Shown piece after piece: positions 16,325 through 29,200 of a stretch of 64,000 nucleotides of DNA. Every line of letters starts with the position of its first letter. Within the stretch, counting starts at the first letter, position 1. Where the stretch lies: assembly GCA_964036195.1 (NCBI GenBank), contig OZ038458.1, forward strand, positions 21,403,832 to 21,467,831, read 5' to 3'. Position numbers and translations under genes: made by a program. The notes under the pieces were generated by a model. That model was not told the DNA's origin, made no database searches, and was given only the letters and a program-made list of their open reading frames with translations. The DNA comes from Sphaerolaimus hirsutus (taxonomy: Eukaryota; Nematoda; Chromadorea; Monhysterida; Sphaerolaimidae).

Positions 16325-18114
16325 ATGTGCAAACATGGCCACTCAATGATTTCTGTGAGCATTTTGAAACTGTTCGGATTGAATCTGAAAGCTAATCAGA
16401 GTAGCTGCCAGAGAGCTTATGGCATCATTGTTATAATCCTGATTTCAGCAGGTGAGTAAATATGCTCTGCGGTGTTTGGACCGCATGCTTTGCATTTTTC
16501 TGAAGGAAACACTCCATCATGACGTCATCATCAATCAGATACTGTTGTAAAGGGGCTTTTTTGGATCAAGAATTTGGACTGGAGCACTGGGTCAAGTAAA
16601 TGTAAAACGCTAGCAGGATTTTCCTCTGTACCTTTAGTCCCCTTTCACAGTATTCTACACTTTCACAAATCCTAACATACATTTTTATGGGGATTTATTA
16701 TGGATATAAAGGTAGCTAATTATAGTTGGCCCTTGATTCCATTCACCCCCATGTCATCAATTCAAGTTAAGTACTCTCCTCACACTATTATAGTCCAACA
16801 ACCAGCATATTGTGTAGGCATGCCTGGCTGAGCATAAAAAGATGGATTTTGAGAATTTTTTGATTTTCTCATACACATTGAAAATATATACTTTCTGAAT
16901 AAACCTTGGGCATGGGTAACACATCCCACCAATTGCAGGATGCATACTAGATTGTTATCACGTTTGCTACAGTCTAAATTTTGTGTGGCATGAATACAAG
17001 GGAGGGCATAAGGCATTTAGCCTCATATTTCTCTATATTGTACTGGCACTTGATTCTTTAAGGAAGTCAGCTCGATATGTCAGTGCTATAATTGCTTGTA
17101 AAATGTATGGATCTCAGGTGGCAGCAAGTTTTCACAGCACAAATAATTCATCATACAAAAAAGCAATGATTGGACAATATTTTATTTGCAGTCTTGGTGT
17201 GCTTTCTTCTTTGTCTTGGACATTTATCTCAATTTATTTATTATACAGTGATTTCTCAGCTAAATTTGTGTCTCAAAATATTAGCTTTTTTGATGTTTCA
17301 GTGGAAGTGTGGATTGAGGAAGGATTTAAATATGGACCACCATTCATCCACAGATTAACAGATGTGATAAATTATGCATTTGCTGCACTTTCTTTTGTTA
17401 TTGTTGTGCTCCAGCAGGGGGCATTTAATGATTTGTGCAAGTATATAATAAGCCAAAAGCATTCCAAGAACCTTAATGTCACCCATCTAAAATTAAGCTG
17501 TTCTACCCATGTTTCATTATGTTTGAGTGTGGTTCCAATTGATAAGTTTGTCAAGTACCTTCTATTTGATACTTTCTTCCAGGTTTTCTTGCTTACTGCA
17601 GGATTTTTCTGGCTTTCCATAGGTTTCTTTGCTGCTGATAAATCTGGATTCACTACTGGGGTTGTGTACATGATATTCAATGGCATTGACTTTATGGTTG
17701 TCCATGTCCCAGTGTTGATGGCAATTGCAACTCTTAATGAAAAGGTAAGCCAATAAAACTTTTTTTGATGGAATTTTCAATTCTAAAATATTATGATTTA
17801 ACAGGCGCACAACTTTTCAACATTGCTGACAGCATTGTACCCTGTGCCAACAGATGATCCCAAGGTAACCAAAATTCAGAAGAATGTCTGCTGGGTATTA
17901 TTTTATATCAATGGACATTTGAAACACCCAGGTAAACTCAATAGTAATATGGCATGCCCAGAGGGTTCCACTTGGCAAGTATACTATTAAACTGTTGGGG
18001 ATACCTATAATGAAGCCACTGTTCATCACAGTTTGTTTGCAATTATTATCAATTCATTACAAATTAGCAATGGACATGTTATGCATGTGGACAATTTTCA
18101 CAACACTCAGCTGA
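16325..18114 (+). CDS. Gustatory-receptor-like seven-transmembrane protein
   Basis: Not matched by a single diagnostic motif but built like an arthropod GR-type chemoreceptor. Exons 16325-16451, 16939-17744, 17805-17864 (or to 17894) and 17962-18114 join in frame into about 381 (or 391) residues. Seven hydrophobic helices are visible: in order AYGIIVIILISAG, AFSLIFLYIVLAL, YFICSLGVLSSLSWTFISI, DVINYAFAALSFVIVV, FFQVFLLTAGFFWLSIGFF, VVYMIFNGIDFMVVHVPVL and LLGIPIMKPLFITVCLQLL. The last introns are phase 0, as in the GR/OR superfamily. The start ATG at 16325 follows an in-frame stop; ATG 16346 is an alternative. The usual C-terminal TYxxxxxQF signature is not evident, so this is a divergent member. 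The donor of the last intron is ambiguous (GTAACC at 17865 or GTATTA at 17895). Stop at 18112-18114; AATAAA follows at 18272. Confidence 0.7.
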
Positions 18115-18271
18115 CATCTATCACAATATCATACCTGGTGATCATGATCAAACTGGACAAAACATTAGAGATGGCTCAATGATTTTGATGGCTATGATGA
18201 AATTAAGTATGATCTATATAGTCTCATGTTTGCAGTGCCAAATTTGAGTTTCACCTAGGTGAATAGAAAAA

Positions 18272-18277
18272 AATAAA
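18272..18277 (+). terminator. Poly(A) signal of the receptor gene
   Basis: AATAAA 158 bp after the receptor stop codon. Confidence 0.5.
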
Positions 18278-18293
18278 AGAAATCTCTCAAGTC

Positions 18294-18299
18294 TTTATT
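18294..18299 (-). terminator. Poly(A) signal of the 2OG oxygenase gene
   Basis: AATAAA on the minus strand, 117 bp after the oxygenase stop. The two opposing signals lie only 17 bp apart, so the 3' ends of the convergent genes meet or overlap. Confidence 0.55.
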
Positions 18300-18415
18300 A
18301 ATCATGTCTGCAGAAATTATTACTATACATATCTAAACTAGACAACACCACAGTAATAAAAACTTCAAGCCAAGATGTTTTTGATCAATATGAAACCATT
18401 AAAAACCATCAGATA

Positions 18416-21400
18416 TCAAGCATACTGACTTTCAGCAAATTTCTTAACAAGGAACTCTTTGCAAATTGTCGGTGCATAACAGTTCTCTTTGCCAGGTGCA
18501 GCTGGCAGCAGTGGCTTTATAACTGCATCATTATCGGGCGCGTAGAAAAATGTCATGTTGCACCGAGTCTCACTTTTGTAGTTGGGTGATGTGGGTGCGA
18601 CCACGCGGTGCTCCTGAATTTAAAAAAATTGGCAAAACATTTCCAAACAATTATTTTTAACCCAACTCAGTGAGCTAAAAAGCCCGATAGAGACATTATG
18701 CAGGTTCCAGGTGGAAGTTAATTGTGCCTACAAGAATGTTGCAGCTAGCCACAAGCATTCAAAGCATTATAGTTTCATTCCACACAACATGGTAAAAGTA
18801 CTGGGGTGAATGACCCCTGGACATCCAACACCACTGGAGATCCAACACCCCTGGACAATCAGTACCCCTGGAAATCCAACACTCCTGGACATCCACAGTG
18901 CATGCACATTTGCGTATGTGCAGTGGACATCTGCATATGTGCAATGGACGTCTCCAAATGTGTAGTGGACACATGCGTGTCTGCAGTGGACATCTGCATA
19001 TGTGCAGTAGACATCTGCATACGAAGGGTGTGCTTCTAAAAGTACTGATCTACAAATTTTTCAAATTTGACTTAGGACCATTTTTGGGGTCCCCATTAAA
19101 ATGCGCTTCAAAAAAATATATAATATGTGGGGGTGCGAAATTCAATTTTGAGATTTGGGGGGTCGAAAAAAACAAAAAAATCACAAAATACAGTTTTTGA
19201 AATTTTAAAAGTACCAATCTACAAGCTTTTTCAGCTTTTGTATTTTTAAATGTACCAATCTACCCACATTTTTAAAAATTGTACTTCTAAATGTACCGAT
19301 CTGCACAAGATTTTTTGTGCTTCTAAAAGTACCGATGTCAGCTCAGCATCATTAGCAGCAAAAACTCAATTTGTGCTTTTTTACTATGGGTAAAAGTACT
19401 GATTTACATCTATCTGATTTTGTGCTTTAAAAGGTACTGATCTACATGCTATTACCAATTTGTTCCTTTAAAATGTACTGTACTACAAAAAATACGATTC
19501 ACTAAATGTTATATAGCTAGTGTTATGTGTATAAACAATGATTATACCCATGCATGTGGATACCCAATAATATGGCCGAAATACCCATACCCAAAATTCC
19601 CATACCCAATACTCATGTATGGGTATTGCATACTCCAAACTTTCAATTGTGATTATCTCAAAATCGATTTTTTGTAGATCAGTACTTTTAGAAGCACACC
19701 CTTCATATGTGCAGTGGACATCTGCAGAAACTGTACACCCAGCATGTTGCCTACCACGCCAACAGCACCATCCACTTCCACAGTTTGCTGCCAATGTGCA
19801 ACCTACATGGTGCAACCTCTGCCACACACATGTGAAAGACTGTCGTGCACCCAAATCACAAGCAAATCCAATAATGGTGATGAACAATGGCATGCATAAA
19901 TCCTTGTAAATAAATACAACTTTAATGACACTTTCCCACAAACTGTGGTGCAGCTTGCACTGTTGTGGAAAGCACAGTAACAGTGGAAACAAAAAATGCA
20001 CAGACATTGGTGCTGGCTTGGAGCCTGTCATGTGGCGGCATAGTGCAGCTGCACATGTGTCACGGTGTCCAGGGGCACAAAATGTCCACTGTGCACGTGC
20101 TGATGTCCAAGGATGTTTGATGTCCACAGCTGCAAACTCCGAAGCTGGACAGAGAGCACGAACCAGCGGGAGGACGTGTCCATTGGTCACGATGCCCATC
20201 ATCTCGCCAGCAATGAGCATGACGGCCTGGGGCACGTGCGGCACGTCGAACCACTGCCCGTCGGCGCACACCTGCAGCCCCGGCCCCGTGGAGAAGAGCA
20301 GCGCGAACAGGATGTAGTCCTTGTGCGCGCCCAGTCTCGTCGCCCCCGACGTGTCTGCGGTGCGATGGATTTTCCCGAACCCCTCGGCCTCATCGTGGGT
20401 AATATTTATGTTAACCCAGTGATACGATTGGCCCACAAAAGAATGGTGTTGTGCAGTTTGGTGGCTTTATTCACATTTTTTCAAACAAACAAGGCTGTCA
20501 GGGGCCAGTCCCGCAAGTTGACATGCTATTTACTCTTGACTTTTGATGTGAGTCTTGACTTTGCTCTTGACTCTTGACTTTGTCACTTCCCGGTTCTTCA
20601 AGTGACAAAGTCAAGAGTCAAGTTAAAGTCAAGAGTCAAGAGTCAAGAGTAAAGCACTTGTCAACTTGCGGGACTGGCCCCTGGTATTTAATGACAGATA
20701 AAGCAAACCTTCATTTTCTGGAATTGGTGGGTAGAAGTTAAAACGTAGCATCGTGTTGTTGTCCCCATTGTCCTTGACGTTCATCCACGATGTCAGCTCA
20801 TCTTTCTGAAAATGTTGTTGGATATGCTATGAATTGTCATTTTTCACACTTTTTTTTTAAACAAACTGGCATGCCAAGTCCATCTGCCATTGCAGCAAGT
20901 ATTTGCTCTGCTTTCGGCAGGCTCGCGCGTGCCATCGATTCCATTTCTGCTCGAAATTTCTTGTGTGCATCAGCAGCATTTGCACTGGAAGCTTCCTGAA
21001 TGGATTGGGATGTCGGTGCCGATCCCGCACGAAGTGGCACTATTTTTTGCACCATATAATACACTTTGGCACCATATAATACACTTTGGCACTATTTTTT
21101 TGGCACCAACGCAATCACACTTTTACATCGCTACTATTGACACCCAAAATGGTGGCGCTTCCTTAAAACGTCAAACCTAAACCTACTGCACCCTTACTTC
21201 ACCTTAAACTGTGGCTTGCTCTTATACCAAGGCGTCGATAGGTAAGCTTCATGCAGTTCCTTCTTGTTGTTTGGGTCAACGATAAAGGTGCCCTGGCTGA
21301 TCCAGCCCTCAGTGTTGGCCCCCTCTGCGATCTTGGCGAAGTCCTTGCTGTTCCTGGCGTAGGGCTCCTTGTCCTTGGCGGGCAGCGCGAAAAAATCCCT

Positions 21401-22641
21401 GCCCATTTTGTAGGTGTGCTCTACCTGCGGGGATGAGGTTGTTGTAAGTTTCTGTAGGCTTGGGGGGCTATTTTTTCTGGGAGATGTTACAGTGTAAAAT
21501 GCAGTACCCACTTTCTAACAACTGACGAAATTGGGTACCTTTCAAGTAACGTTTTAGATTCTCTCCCAGCTAGGGTGTCAACAAAAAATTTTGGCGGAAA
21601 ACAAAAACGGAAACGGAAAAAAATTTGCACTTGCCGGAAAACGGAAACGGAAACGGAAAAAATTTCCACCTGCAGGAAAACGGAAAACGGAAAAATGAAA
21701 GCCCGGAAAACGGAAACGGAAATGGAAAAATTTGCTGAAATTATGCCGGAAATGGAAAAAATTTGCTGAAATTTTGCTGGAAACGGAAAAAAAATTGCAG
21801 AAATTTATCCAGAAATCAAAAAATTTGCAGAAATCATGCTAGAAGTAGAAACAATTCACATAATTGAGAACCTGCATGCATGTTTACCAGTTTGGCTGAA
21901 ACAGAAAACAGAGAATTGAGCCAGAAAATGAAAAAAAGTTGGAAAAACAGACAATTGAGCCGGAAAATGGAAAAAAGGCAGAAAAACTGAAATTTTAGCC
22001 GGAAAACGGAAAATGAGCCGGAAAAACGGAAACGGAAACAGAAAAAAATTTAGCAGCCAGAAAACGGAAACGGAAACGGAAAAAAATTTGCCTGTGGAAA
22101 GCGGAAACGGAAAACGTAAAGTTGACACCCTACTCCCAGCACAATTGAAACTGGTCATCTGGTGCACTCGCAGTAAATGCCCTGTGAAATGTCATGCAAG
22201 GAGCCAAAAGTCATGTTAAAATACCCTGTAAAGTGTCAAATTTTGTTTACTGCTCAGTTGACATTTGGTATGATGATATAACGTCACTTTTGATACTTTG
22301 CATGACATTTTACATCTTACAGGGCATTTAAAATAATCTGGGAATAGCCTCTGCAAACCTCACTGGGTACTCAACAGCAAAATAACATTAAACTTGGCGA
22401 AGTTCACCGGCACCACTAACAATTGAATGCGGCCACGGCACCAAGAAAAAAGAGCAAACCGCAAATAAAAGCAACAAATCCCCAAAACAACCTGTTCATC
22501 TTCGATGCCTGTATTCCGCAGCCAAACGGCGCCCACACTTTTCATCCCATTGGAAATCTGCTTGGCAACATTCGCTATACCATCGCCGCAGTCGATCACG
22601 GGGATTTGTATAGCCTTGCTCATGTTCAAAACTTCATACAT
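18416..22641 (-). CDS. 2-oxoglutarate/Fe(II) oxygenase, isopenicillin-N-synthase-like
   Basis: Soluble non-haem iron oxygenase; substrate unknown. Six exons in 5'-3' order: 22641-22492, 21424-21203, 20995-20867, 20805-20709, 20354-20164, 18613-18416. They join in frame to 328 residues, the usual length. N-terminal DIOX_N half: IPVIDCGDG and DFFALPAKDK. Catalytic half: MLRFNFYPPIPENED, then GAHKDY carrying iron ligands His210 and Asp212, then EHRVVAP with His265. Arg280 should bind 2-oxoglutarate, but the RxS motif reads R-C-N, with Asn282 in place of serine. The start is ATG 22641, with a second in-frame ATG seven codons in. Such genes are widespread in fungi, plants and arthropods (UPF0676 type); nothing here shows beta-lactam synthesis. 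Intron 5 (18614-20163) carries a minisatellite and intron 1 a hAT MITE. Four of five donors have T at +3. Confidence 0.9.
18874..19740. repeat. Minisatellite split by an inserted inverted-repeat element
   Basis: About 18874-19022 and 19705-19740 hold tandem copies of a unit of roughly 30 bp built on CATATGTGCAGTGGACATCTG. Between them lies an element (about 19023-19704) with ends GAAGGGTGTGCTTCTAAAAG / CTTTTAGAAGCACACCCTTC. Its inside repeats AAAAGTACTGATCTACAA-like words. The whole lies in the last intron of the oxygenase gene. Confidence 0.7.
20501..20681. repeat. MITE, GGGGCCAGTCCCGC ends
   Basis: GGGGCCAGTCCCGCAAGTTG at the left is perfectly inverted at the right (CAACTTGCGGGACTGGCCCC). 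The interior repeats GACTCTTGACTTT. Located in oxygenase intron 4. It belongs to the window-wide family with ends like GGCAGTCCC...CCTGTAAA. Confidence 0.8.
21571..22132. mobile_element. hAT-type MITE, CGGAAA-repeat interior
   Basis: TAGGGTGTCAAC / GTTGACACCCTA ends and a perfect 8-bp duplication CTCCCAGC (21563-21570, 22133-22140). Nearly all of the 562 bp is an irregular repeat of GGAAACGGAAA. It lies in oxygenase intron 1. Confidence 0.9.
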
Positions 22642-23291
22642 TTTTGGAAATAATTTGCCTTTATCTTAGCCTAAGCAGGGGATAAATCAATTTTAGTGTA
22701 AAGAAATATTTCCCGCAAAAAAATATTGACTGGTCGATTTTTCTGCTGCAACTGCGAACGTGTGTGTAAATCGTGAATCGTTGTTTAGAACGAAACCGGA
22801 TTTAGCTCACGCATTTCTTATCAATCGCTGCTGGAGTTTGTTCGGACAACCCTACCAATCAACGCATAAAACGCGATGATATTACACAGGGTAAATATAT
22901 TTATTCAGGTAGATGAAAGTGTCCGATTTCCAAAATTGTTCCACTGTGTTTGAACAAATATCACTACACCGCAAAACCGCACAGTTTGCACGCGCACTGA
23001 TTTATGTGGCGTGAATCCAATTTAACATAAATACAGTCAACTCTGACATAAAGTGAAACTGACATACGGCTCATGGAACTAAATATGACATAATGGGAAT
23101 CTGACATACCCAAATATGAAGGTGACGTGTCCAGGTAGAAAATACGCCGTTATGCCACACAGAGTTTTTGTTGTGACCATCGCATCGAGGCATCGTGGCA
23201 TTCCAAATTGTCCCCAATGCTTTTTTCTGCACAAAATGCAAAAATTCAAATTCGCGTTTGACGCCTGGCAGCCCTAATATCGGGTGCCATA
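22642..23291. promoter_or_regulatory. Divergent promoter region: oxygenase (-) and kinase (+)
   Basis: About 650 bp separate the two start codons, so the promoters of both genes should lie here. No TATA box or known factor site can be assigned with confidence. Confidence 0.4.
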
Positions 23292-26200
23292 ATGGCGTCA
23301 GCACAGTTCCAGGGTAAGTTTCAAAATAAATTTCATATGTACAAACCGAATCTTTTCCTTTTTCCCCAGTGCGGTACAATTTTCTCATTAAACAACAACC
23401 AGGAAAACAAGCAGCTGAATAAAATGGCCAAAAATGCCACAAACACAACATTCCCGCCCAAAATTCCCATCCCACAACAGTACAATAAAATCAACGAAAC
23501 CAGACACCTACCCCTCCACCAGACCACATTGACACAAGGGCAGCAAATTTCCACCCATCTAGCGGGCAGGGCAGCAGCACCCCCAGGGCCCAGATCCAAT
23601 TACAACGTAAGGCGCACCATAGGTAAAGTAAAGTACTAAAATGGCCCTACACCCGGTAGTTGAAAACGACACTGGATGTCAACTGGTTCCCAACCCAATT
23701 CAAAGTTTGCCGACGAGCCGACAAATGACGTTCAAATGAAAAAGTGTCAAATCATGTTGCAAATGAAGCTGTACCTGGTGTTGAAAAATATTGCAGTGTG
23801 TGTAATCTATAAGGCCGGCATGATATGTGTGTACAATAATGCGTAGTACATAAATATTACTTGTCTCGTTACCAAATTTTGAATTGGGATAAGAACCAGT
23901 TGACATATGGTGTCGTTGTCAACCAGTGTGTCCAGTATCCACCGAGGCCCATCTCAAATGCTTGCTCACGCGTCGGGCGCCTTACGTTCCAATTGAATCT
24001 GGCCCCAGGTCCCCCCAGTCCCCAGTTTGGCAGCGGCGGGCGGCAGGAACACCACAGCGAACGCGAAAATGGCGGCCAGGAGGAGCAACAAAGCGAGGAC
24101 GATGCGTGCGTCCAAGTCGCAGCCGACAATGAACACCAGGGGTGCGTTGGAGCACCCCCATGTACCCCCCTGCACCCCTGTGACGAAATCTCACTGGCGC
24201 CACTCCCAGATCTGTAAAATGCCCTGGAATATGACAAATGTCATGCAAAGTGTCAAAATGGCAAGGGAAAAATGATGTTGTTATCTATATTATTACTGGA
24301 ATTTTTGCCATTTTACAGGGCATTTTACATTGACTTATTGCATGACACATTGCATGACATTTGAAATTCTACGTGACATATCTTGTTTTAAACACCGAAA
24401 GATTGAAGAGAAGAATAGGTAGTGTATAAGAAGTTTCATTGCAAAAAGGGTCACTAATGATCACAAATGTGTATTTGTTAATATTGCCATGACTTAACTG
24501 ATTGCCCCCTTGAATACACCACCTGTCAACAAAAATAGGCGGAAAATCCCGACTGAGAAAAATGACAAAATCCGAATGTGCATAAAATGTGGAAAAAATT
24601 TGCCCGCAGTGATCCCCAGCCATTCCACGTCCGACATTCCCGCCAGCGGCGCCGGCAAACTGGAGGATGAGGTAAATATTATATGCCATTAATGGCACAC
24701 AATATTGAAATGGTAATGGCACATGGTCCTTCCAATGCCTGCCATTGAAAAAATGACTAGAAAAGGTAATTTTGGGAAAATATCATTAAGTATGATTGCA
24801 TATTTTACCTCCAATAGAACGGCACCTCCAATAGAACGGCAGGTTTTGGCACGTTTTTGCGCACACGAAAACAATAGAATGGCAGCATAGGCGGCGTAAG
24901 TGCTTGTGACAGTGTGAATGTCACAAGCGGAAATTTGGGTGTCACAATCAGAAATTCGGGTGTCACAATGTGACATTCACAAGCGTAATTTCTGACGGTC
25001 CCCACATACATAAATTTACTCCATATCCATACAGTAGAATGAAATCAAAGCTGCATTTCCCATGAAATCGGTACGCGCGCGCCAAAAATGCAAATCGAGG
25101 CAGGACGACCATTCATAGTATACAAACGTGTGTGCAGCAGTCAGCGCGCAGCGCACCTTTTGCTGTGAGGTGGGGGCAGCATTTTTTAAATGCCTCTACC
25201 GAGTGTGTTCCACTTTTCATCCCTCACGGTTTACAAGCTCACGTTTTTCATGTAAAATACTCCGTTTTACTTGCTAAAACGTACGGTTTTCAAGCCACTG
25301 ACATGTTTTTACATGCCCAATTTTATGTGTCACTTTTCATGCCAAAGTATACCACTTTACGTGCCAAAGTATTACGGTTTACAAGCCACAGACATGCCAA
25401 ATAAATACTGTATTTCTTCTAATAGAAGCGCGTCCTTCTATTTTTTCATCAACTCTTTTACCCACCGTTCTATTGGAGCAATCGATTCTCCTTCATTTTT
25501 TTCGACATTTGTCAAGTTAGATAGTTAGCAATGGGATAGATTTTTTTATCACATGGAATTGTACAAAATTGGGACCTTGCGCCGCCTATGAATGGCAGCC
25601 TCCAATAGAAAGAAATTATGTTGAGTGTGTGCCAAAAAACAAACAAAAATAAATCAAAAATGGATGGTCAGCATTAAAATTTCTAAATTTCCGAATTGAT
25701 GATCTGATAATGCTCAATCTTGATTAAAACATAAGGCTATGTTGAAATGAGAAATCTGAAAAAATGGCGAAAAAATAGAACGGCAGCCTCCAATAGAACC
25801 ACAGGTAAACAAGTTGACGAAAAAATAGAACGGCGCTCTTCTATTACAAAAAATACGGAAATTTTTTTTGTAATTTCCGATAAGGTTTGTATAATTTCTA
25901 CCACTTTCAACAACACAAATCTCCATTATATTTTCCATCACTAGTTCCATAACCCATCCACCCCCACCCCCCCCCCCCCCCCCAGGAATGGTACCACGGG
26001 CTGCTACCCCGCGAGGACATCAACCGCATGCTCCGCAAGCAGGGCGACTTCATCGTGCGCAAGTCCGAGGTGGACGGCAAGATCAAGCACGTGCTGTCGA
26101 TTCACTGGGACCGCAAGACCAGACACGTGGTGCTGCATTTGAACAGCAATAATAGACACTTGATCGACCCCAATGTGGGTTTGGGGTTTTGGGAAGAATG

Positions 26201-29200
26201 GAGCTGCGTGAACTAGTTGACCGGCGTGAACTGATTTTGATAGAAATTTTGATTTGGATTGACGGATCGCGCGACGATTTCATCGATAGCGAACGCGAAT
26301 CAATATTGGTTCAGTCCACGAGAGGTCGGAATTTCAGTCGCGATCCTGACAAAATGAACTGAGTATCCGAAAACCCGGTCCCAAAAACCCGATCGAAAAC
26401 CCGGTCCCAAAAACCCGATCGAAAACCCGGTCCCAAAAACCCGATCGAAAACCCGGTCCCAAAAACCCGATCGAAAACCCGGTCCTAAAAACCCGATCGA
26501 AAACCCGGTCCCAAAAGCCCGATCGAAAACCCGGTTTAGAAACCACATCGAGCGGATACGCAGGACCGCGACTTCAGCACGATCAGCGAATTGATAAATC
26601 ACTACTGGCAGAAGCAAGTCAACATACCACGGACTAACTACTTGCTGTTGGCTCCCGTGCCCAGGTACCTAGGGGGAGCGGTGGTTTAGAGGCACATCTA
26701 TTTCTTTTTCCAACACCGTTCAGGCGATTCAGTTGACTGTTTGCGACCAGGGGTCACTCCCAGATACTGTAAAAAGTAATTGAGCCCTGTAAAGAGGAAT
26801 TGGAATTAAGTCTCGAGCCCTGTAAAGTCTAAAGTTAAGTGTCAAATGTCATTTAAAATGTCATACAAAATTGTCAATTGTCATGCAAGGTGTCAGGCAA
26901 ATTGTCAATTATCATGCGAAGTCCATCAAAAAATCTGTTCTTTTTTGTTTTGATTGGCATTTTGCATGGCATTGACACTTGACTTTACAATTACAGGGCT
27001 CGGGACTGCCCCCGGGTGCACTTGCACACGCTATAAATTAAACGACAAATTTAGTAAAATAACTTTGACTTAGAAAATAGGTAACTGATTCCAGTAAAAT
27101 TCAAAATTTTATGCATAAACTGGTATGGTTTCAGTTACGCGTCACGTAAGGCGCACGACACACACACACAAGTAAGCGCATGAAATTGTGCACGGACGTG
27201 TAGCACGGATGTGCACAATTTCGCGCCTTACGCGCCTTACAACTCAACCCCCCCCCCCAGACAAGAATGGGAGCTGCGGCACGAGGACGTCCGGCTGTCC
27301 ACCAAGCTGGGCGAGGGCGCCTTCGGGGAGGTCTTCAAGGGGGAGCTCGTCAGGCACAACAAGGAGACCGTGCCCGTCGCCGTGAAACGATCGCACGCTA
27401 ATCAGGAACTGACTAAGGACCAGATTAATGAGCTTATCGCGGAGGTGGGGGAGTTTTGGGCGATCAAAGCGATAAGTAAAAAGTTAAAGAAAAGTTAATT
27501 TTTAAATTTTCTTTCAATGATGAATTTGCTTGTCTTGAACATACGAATACTGGATACGAAAACATAATATTTGTATACACAATTGACACATTGGGACTAA
27601 CCCCTTGTGCCGGTTCCGCAACTGACAAAGTCAAGAGTCATGTTAAACGTCAAGTGCAAAGTCGAGTCAAGAGTAAACTACTTGTCTTGTAAACTTGCGG
27701 GAGTGGCACCCGGTTAGATTTTCTCTTTGAATGATTCTCCCAAATTAGGTACATTTAATAACATTTCTCAAAATCACCGAATCACCCCCCCCCCCGTCGC
27801 AGGTGCGCATCATGCAGCGGTTCAAGCACGAGAACGTGGTGCAGCTGTACGGCGTGGCGGCCGAGATCCAGCCCATCATGATCGTCATGGAGCTGGCCAC
27901 CGGCGGGTCGCTCGACTCCTACCTGCGCAAGAACGGCGCCAACCTCAAGCACTTGGATAAGGTATTGTAGGTGGTTGGCAGTTGCTTGGTGGTGGAATGG
28001 CACTACACATAAATACTAGTTGACAAGGACACCAAATGGCAACTGGTCCCGATACCAATTCAAAACTTGCTGACGAGTAACACTATGCATTATTGTGTTT
28101 GTCCAGAGTTGGAACTGGGCCCAGCACACCAGGAGTGCCAATTTCAAAAATCCGCACCAATCATAACATAAGCGCAAATCCTCAAATTTACCCACCATAC
28201 TAAATACTCCAACCCCCCCCCTCGCAGACGCGCTATTCTTACGACGCTGCCAAGGGCATGACGTATCTGCACGAGATGACGTGCGTGCACCGCGATTTGG
28301 CCGCCAGGTGCCTATTTTTCAAGTGGGCAAGTGTTTAGAAAAGTGACCAATTTTTCAAGTGGGCAAGTGTTTAGATAAGTGAAGTTGTAAACGGTAGTTA
28401 CGCGACGAGCAAATGTATGACATGTAAAATGTCATAAATGCACTTGACACTACTAAGTTTACTCGTCACTGGTCAAGGCACTTACAACTTGACTTTTGTC
28501 AAACCACTTACAACTTGACATGACATGTAACTTACCACTTTCCCTGTCACTTGTCCACTCGAGGAATTGGCTATCAGGAATTGTCTTATTTCCAACGACT
28601 GCGTCAAAATCGCCGATTTCGGTTTGAGTTCACTGGGCGGGTTTTACAAGATGCAAAAGCACGCAAAAGTGCCCGTTAGGTGGCTGTCGCCAGAAACCAT
28701 GCTGCAGGTATTTTGGGGGTATCATTTTTGATGGACGCTTCCAGGAAGTTTTCAGGAAGTTTTCAGGAAGCATCCAGGAATTAAATCTCCAAATGGCGCC
28801 ATTCCATCACTACCGCAAATACGTGATAGAACACAATTTTGTAACAGCTCTATCATAAAGTTTGATGCAGGAAGAGTGTGATTACTGTGGTGACTCTGTG
28901 GTGGCTTTACACTACGCGTGTACTGCCCACGTTGGCAGTGCGCCAACGATAATTACCAAATCTGAATATCGCAAAATGCTGAACAGTGTTGCTGTTCAAA
29001 CGTTTTACGTTCTCGTTAACGTATTAGTAAAGACGAATTTTCACGTTACATTACGAAGTTTGCAGGCATTAGTTATTGTTGGCATTCTGCCAACTTTAGG
29101 CACAAAAGATCGCTCGTGCATAGTATCAAGTCACTCTAAATTGATTCTTCCTCCTAATTAGGCGTACTACGACTACAAGACGGACGTGTGGTCGTTCGGC

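Noticed and set aside
18416-22641. Beta-lactam biosynthesis gene acquired by horizontal transfer
   Set aside because: The protein is a general IPNS-like oxygenase of a type common in arthropods and fungi; six introns and no partner ACV synthetase argue for an ordinary host gene.
23966-24248. Minus-strand hydrophobic ORFs resembling a membrane protein
   Set aside because: They lie inside the kinase's first intron, opposite to it, without splice partners; the hydrophobicity comes from a GC-rich repeat.
24369-24722. Minus-strand exon with a hydrophobic peptide opposite 24610-24671
   Set aside because: The plus-strand reading joins the SH2 exon in phase (KLEDE-EWYHG), so the minus reading is a shadow.
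26300-26617. Repetitive Gly/Phe-rich protein on the minus strand
   Set aside because: It is only a translation of the 26-bp minisatellite.
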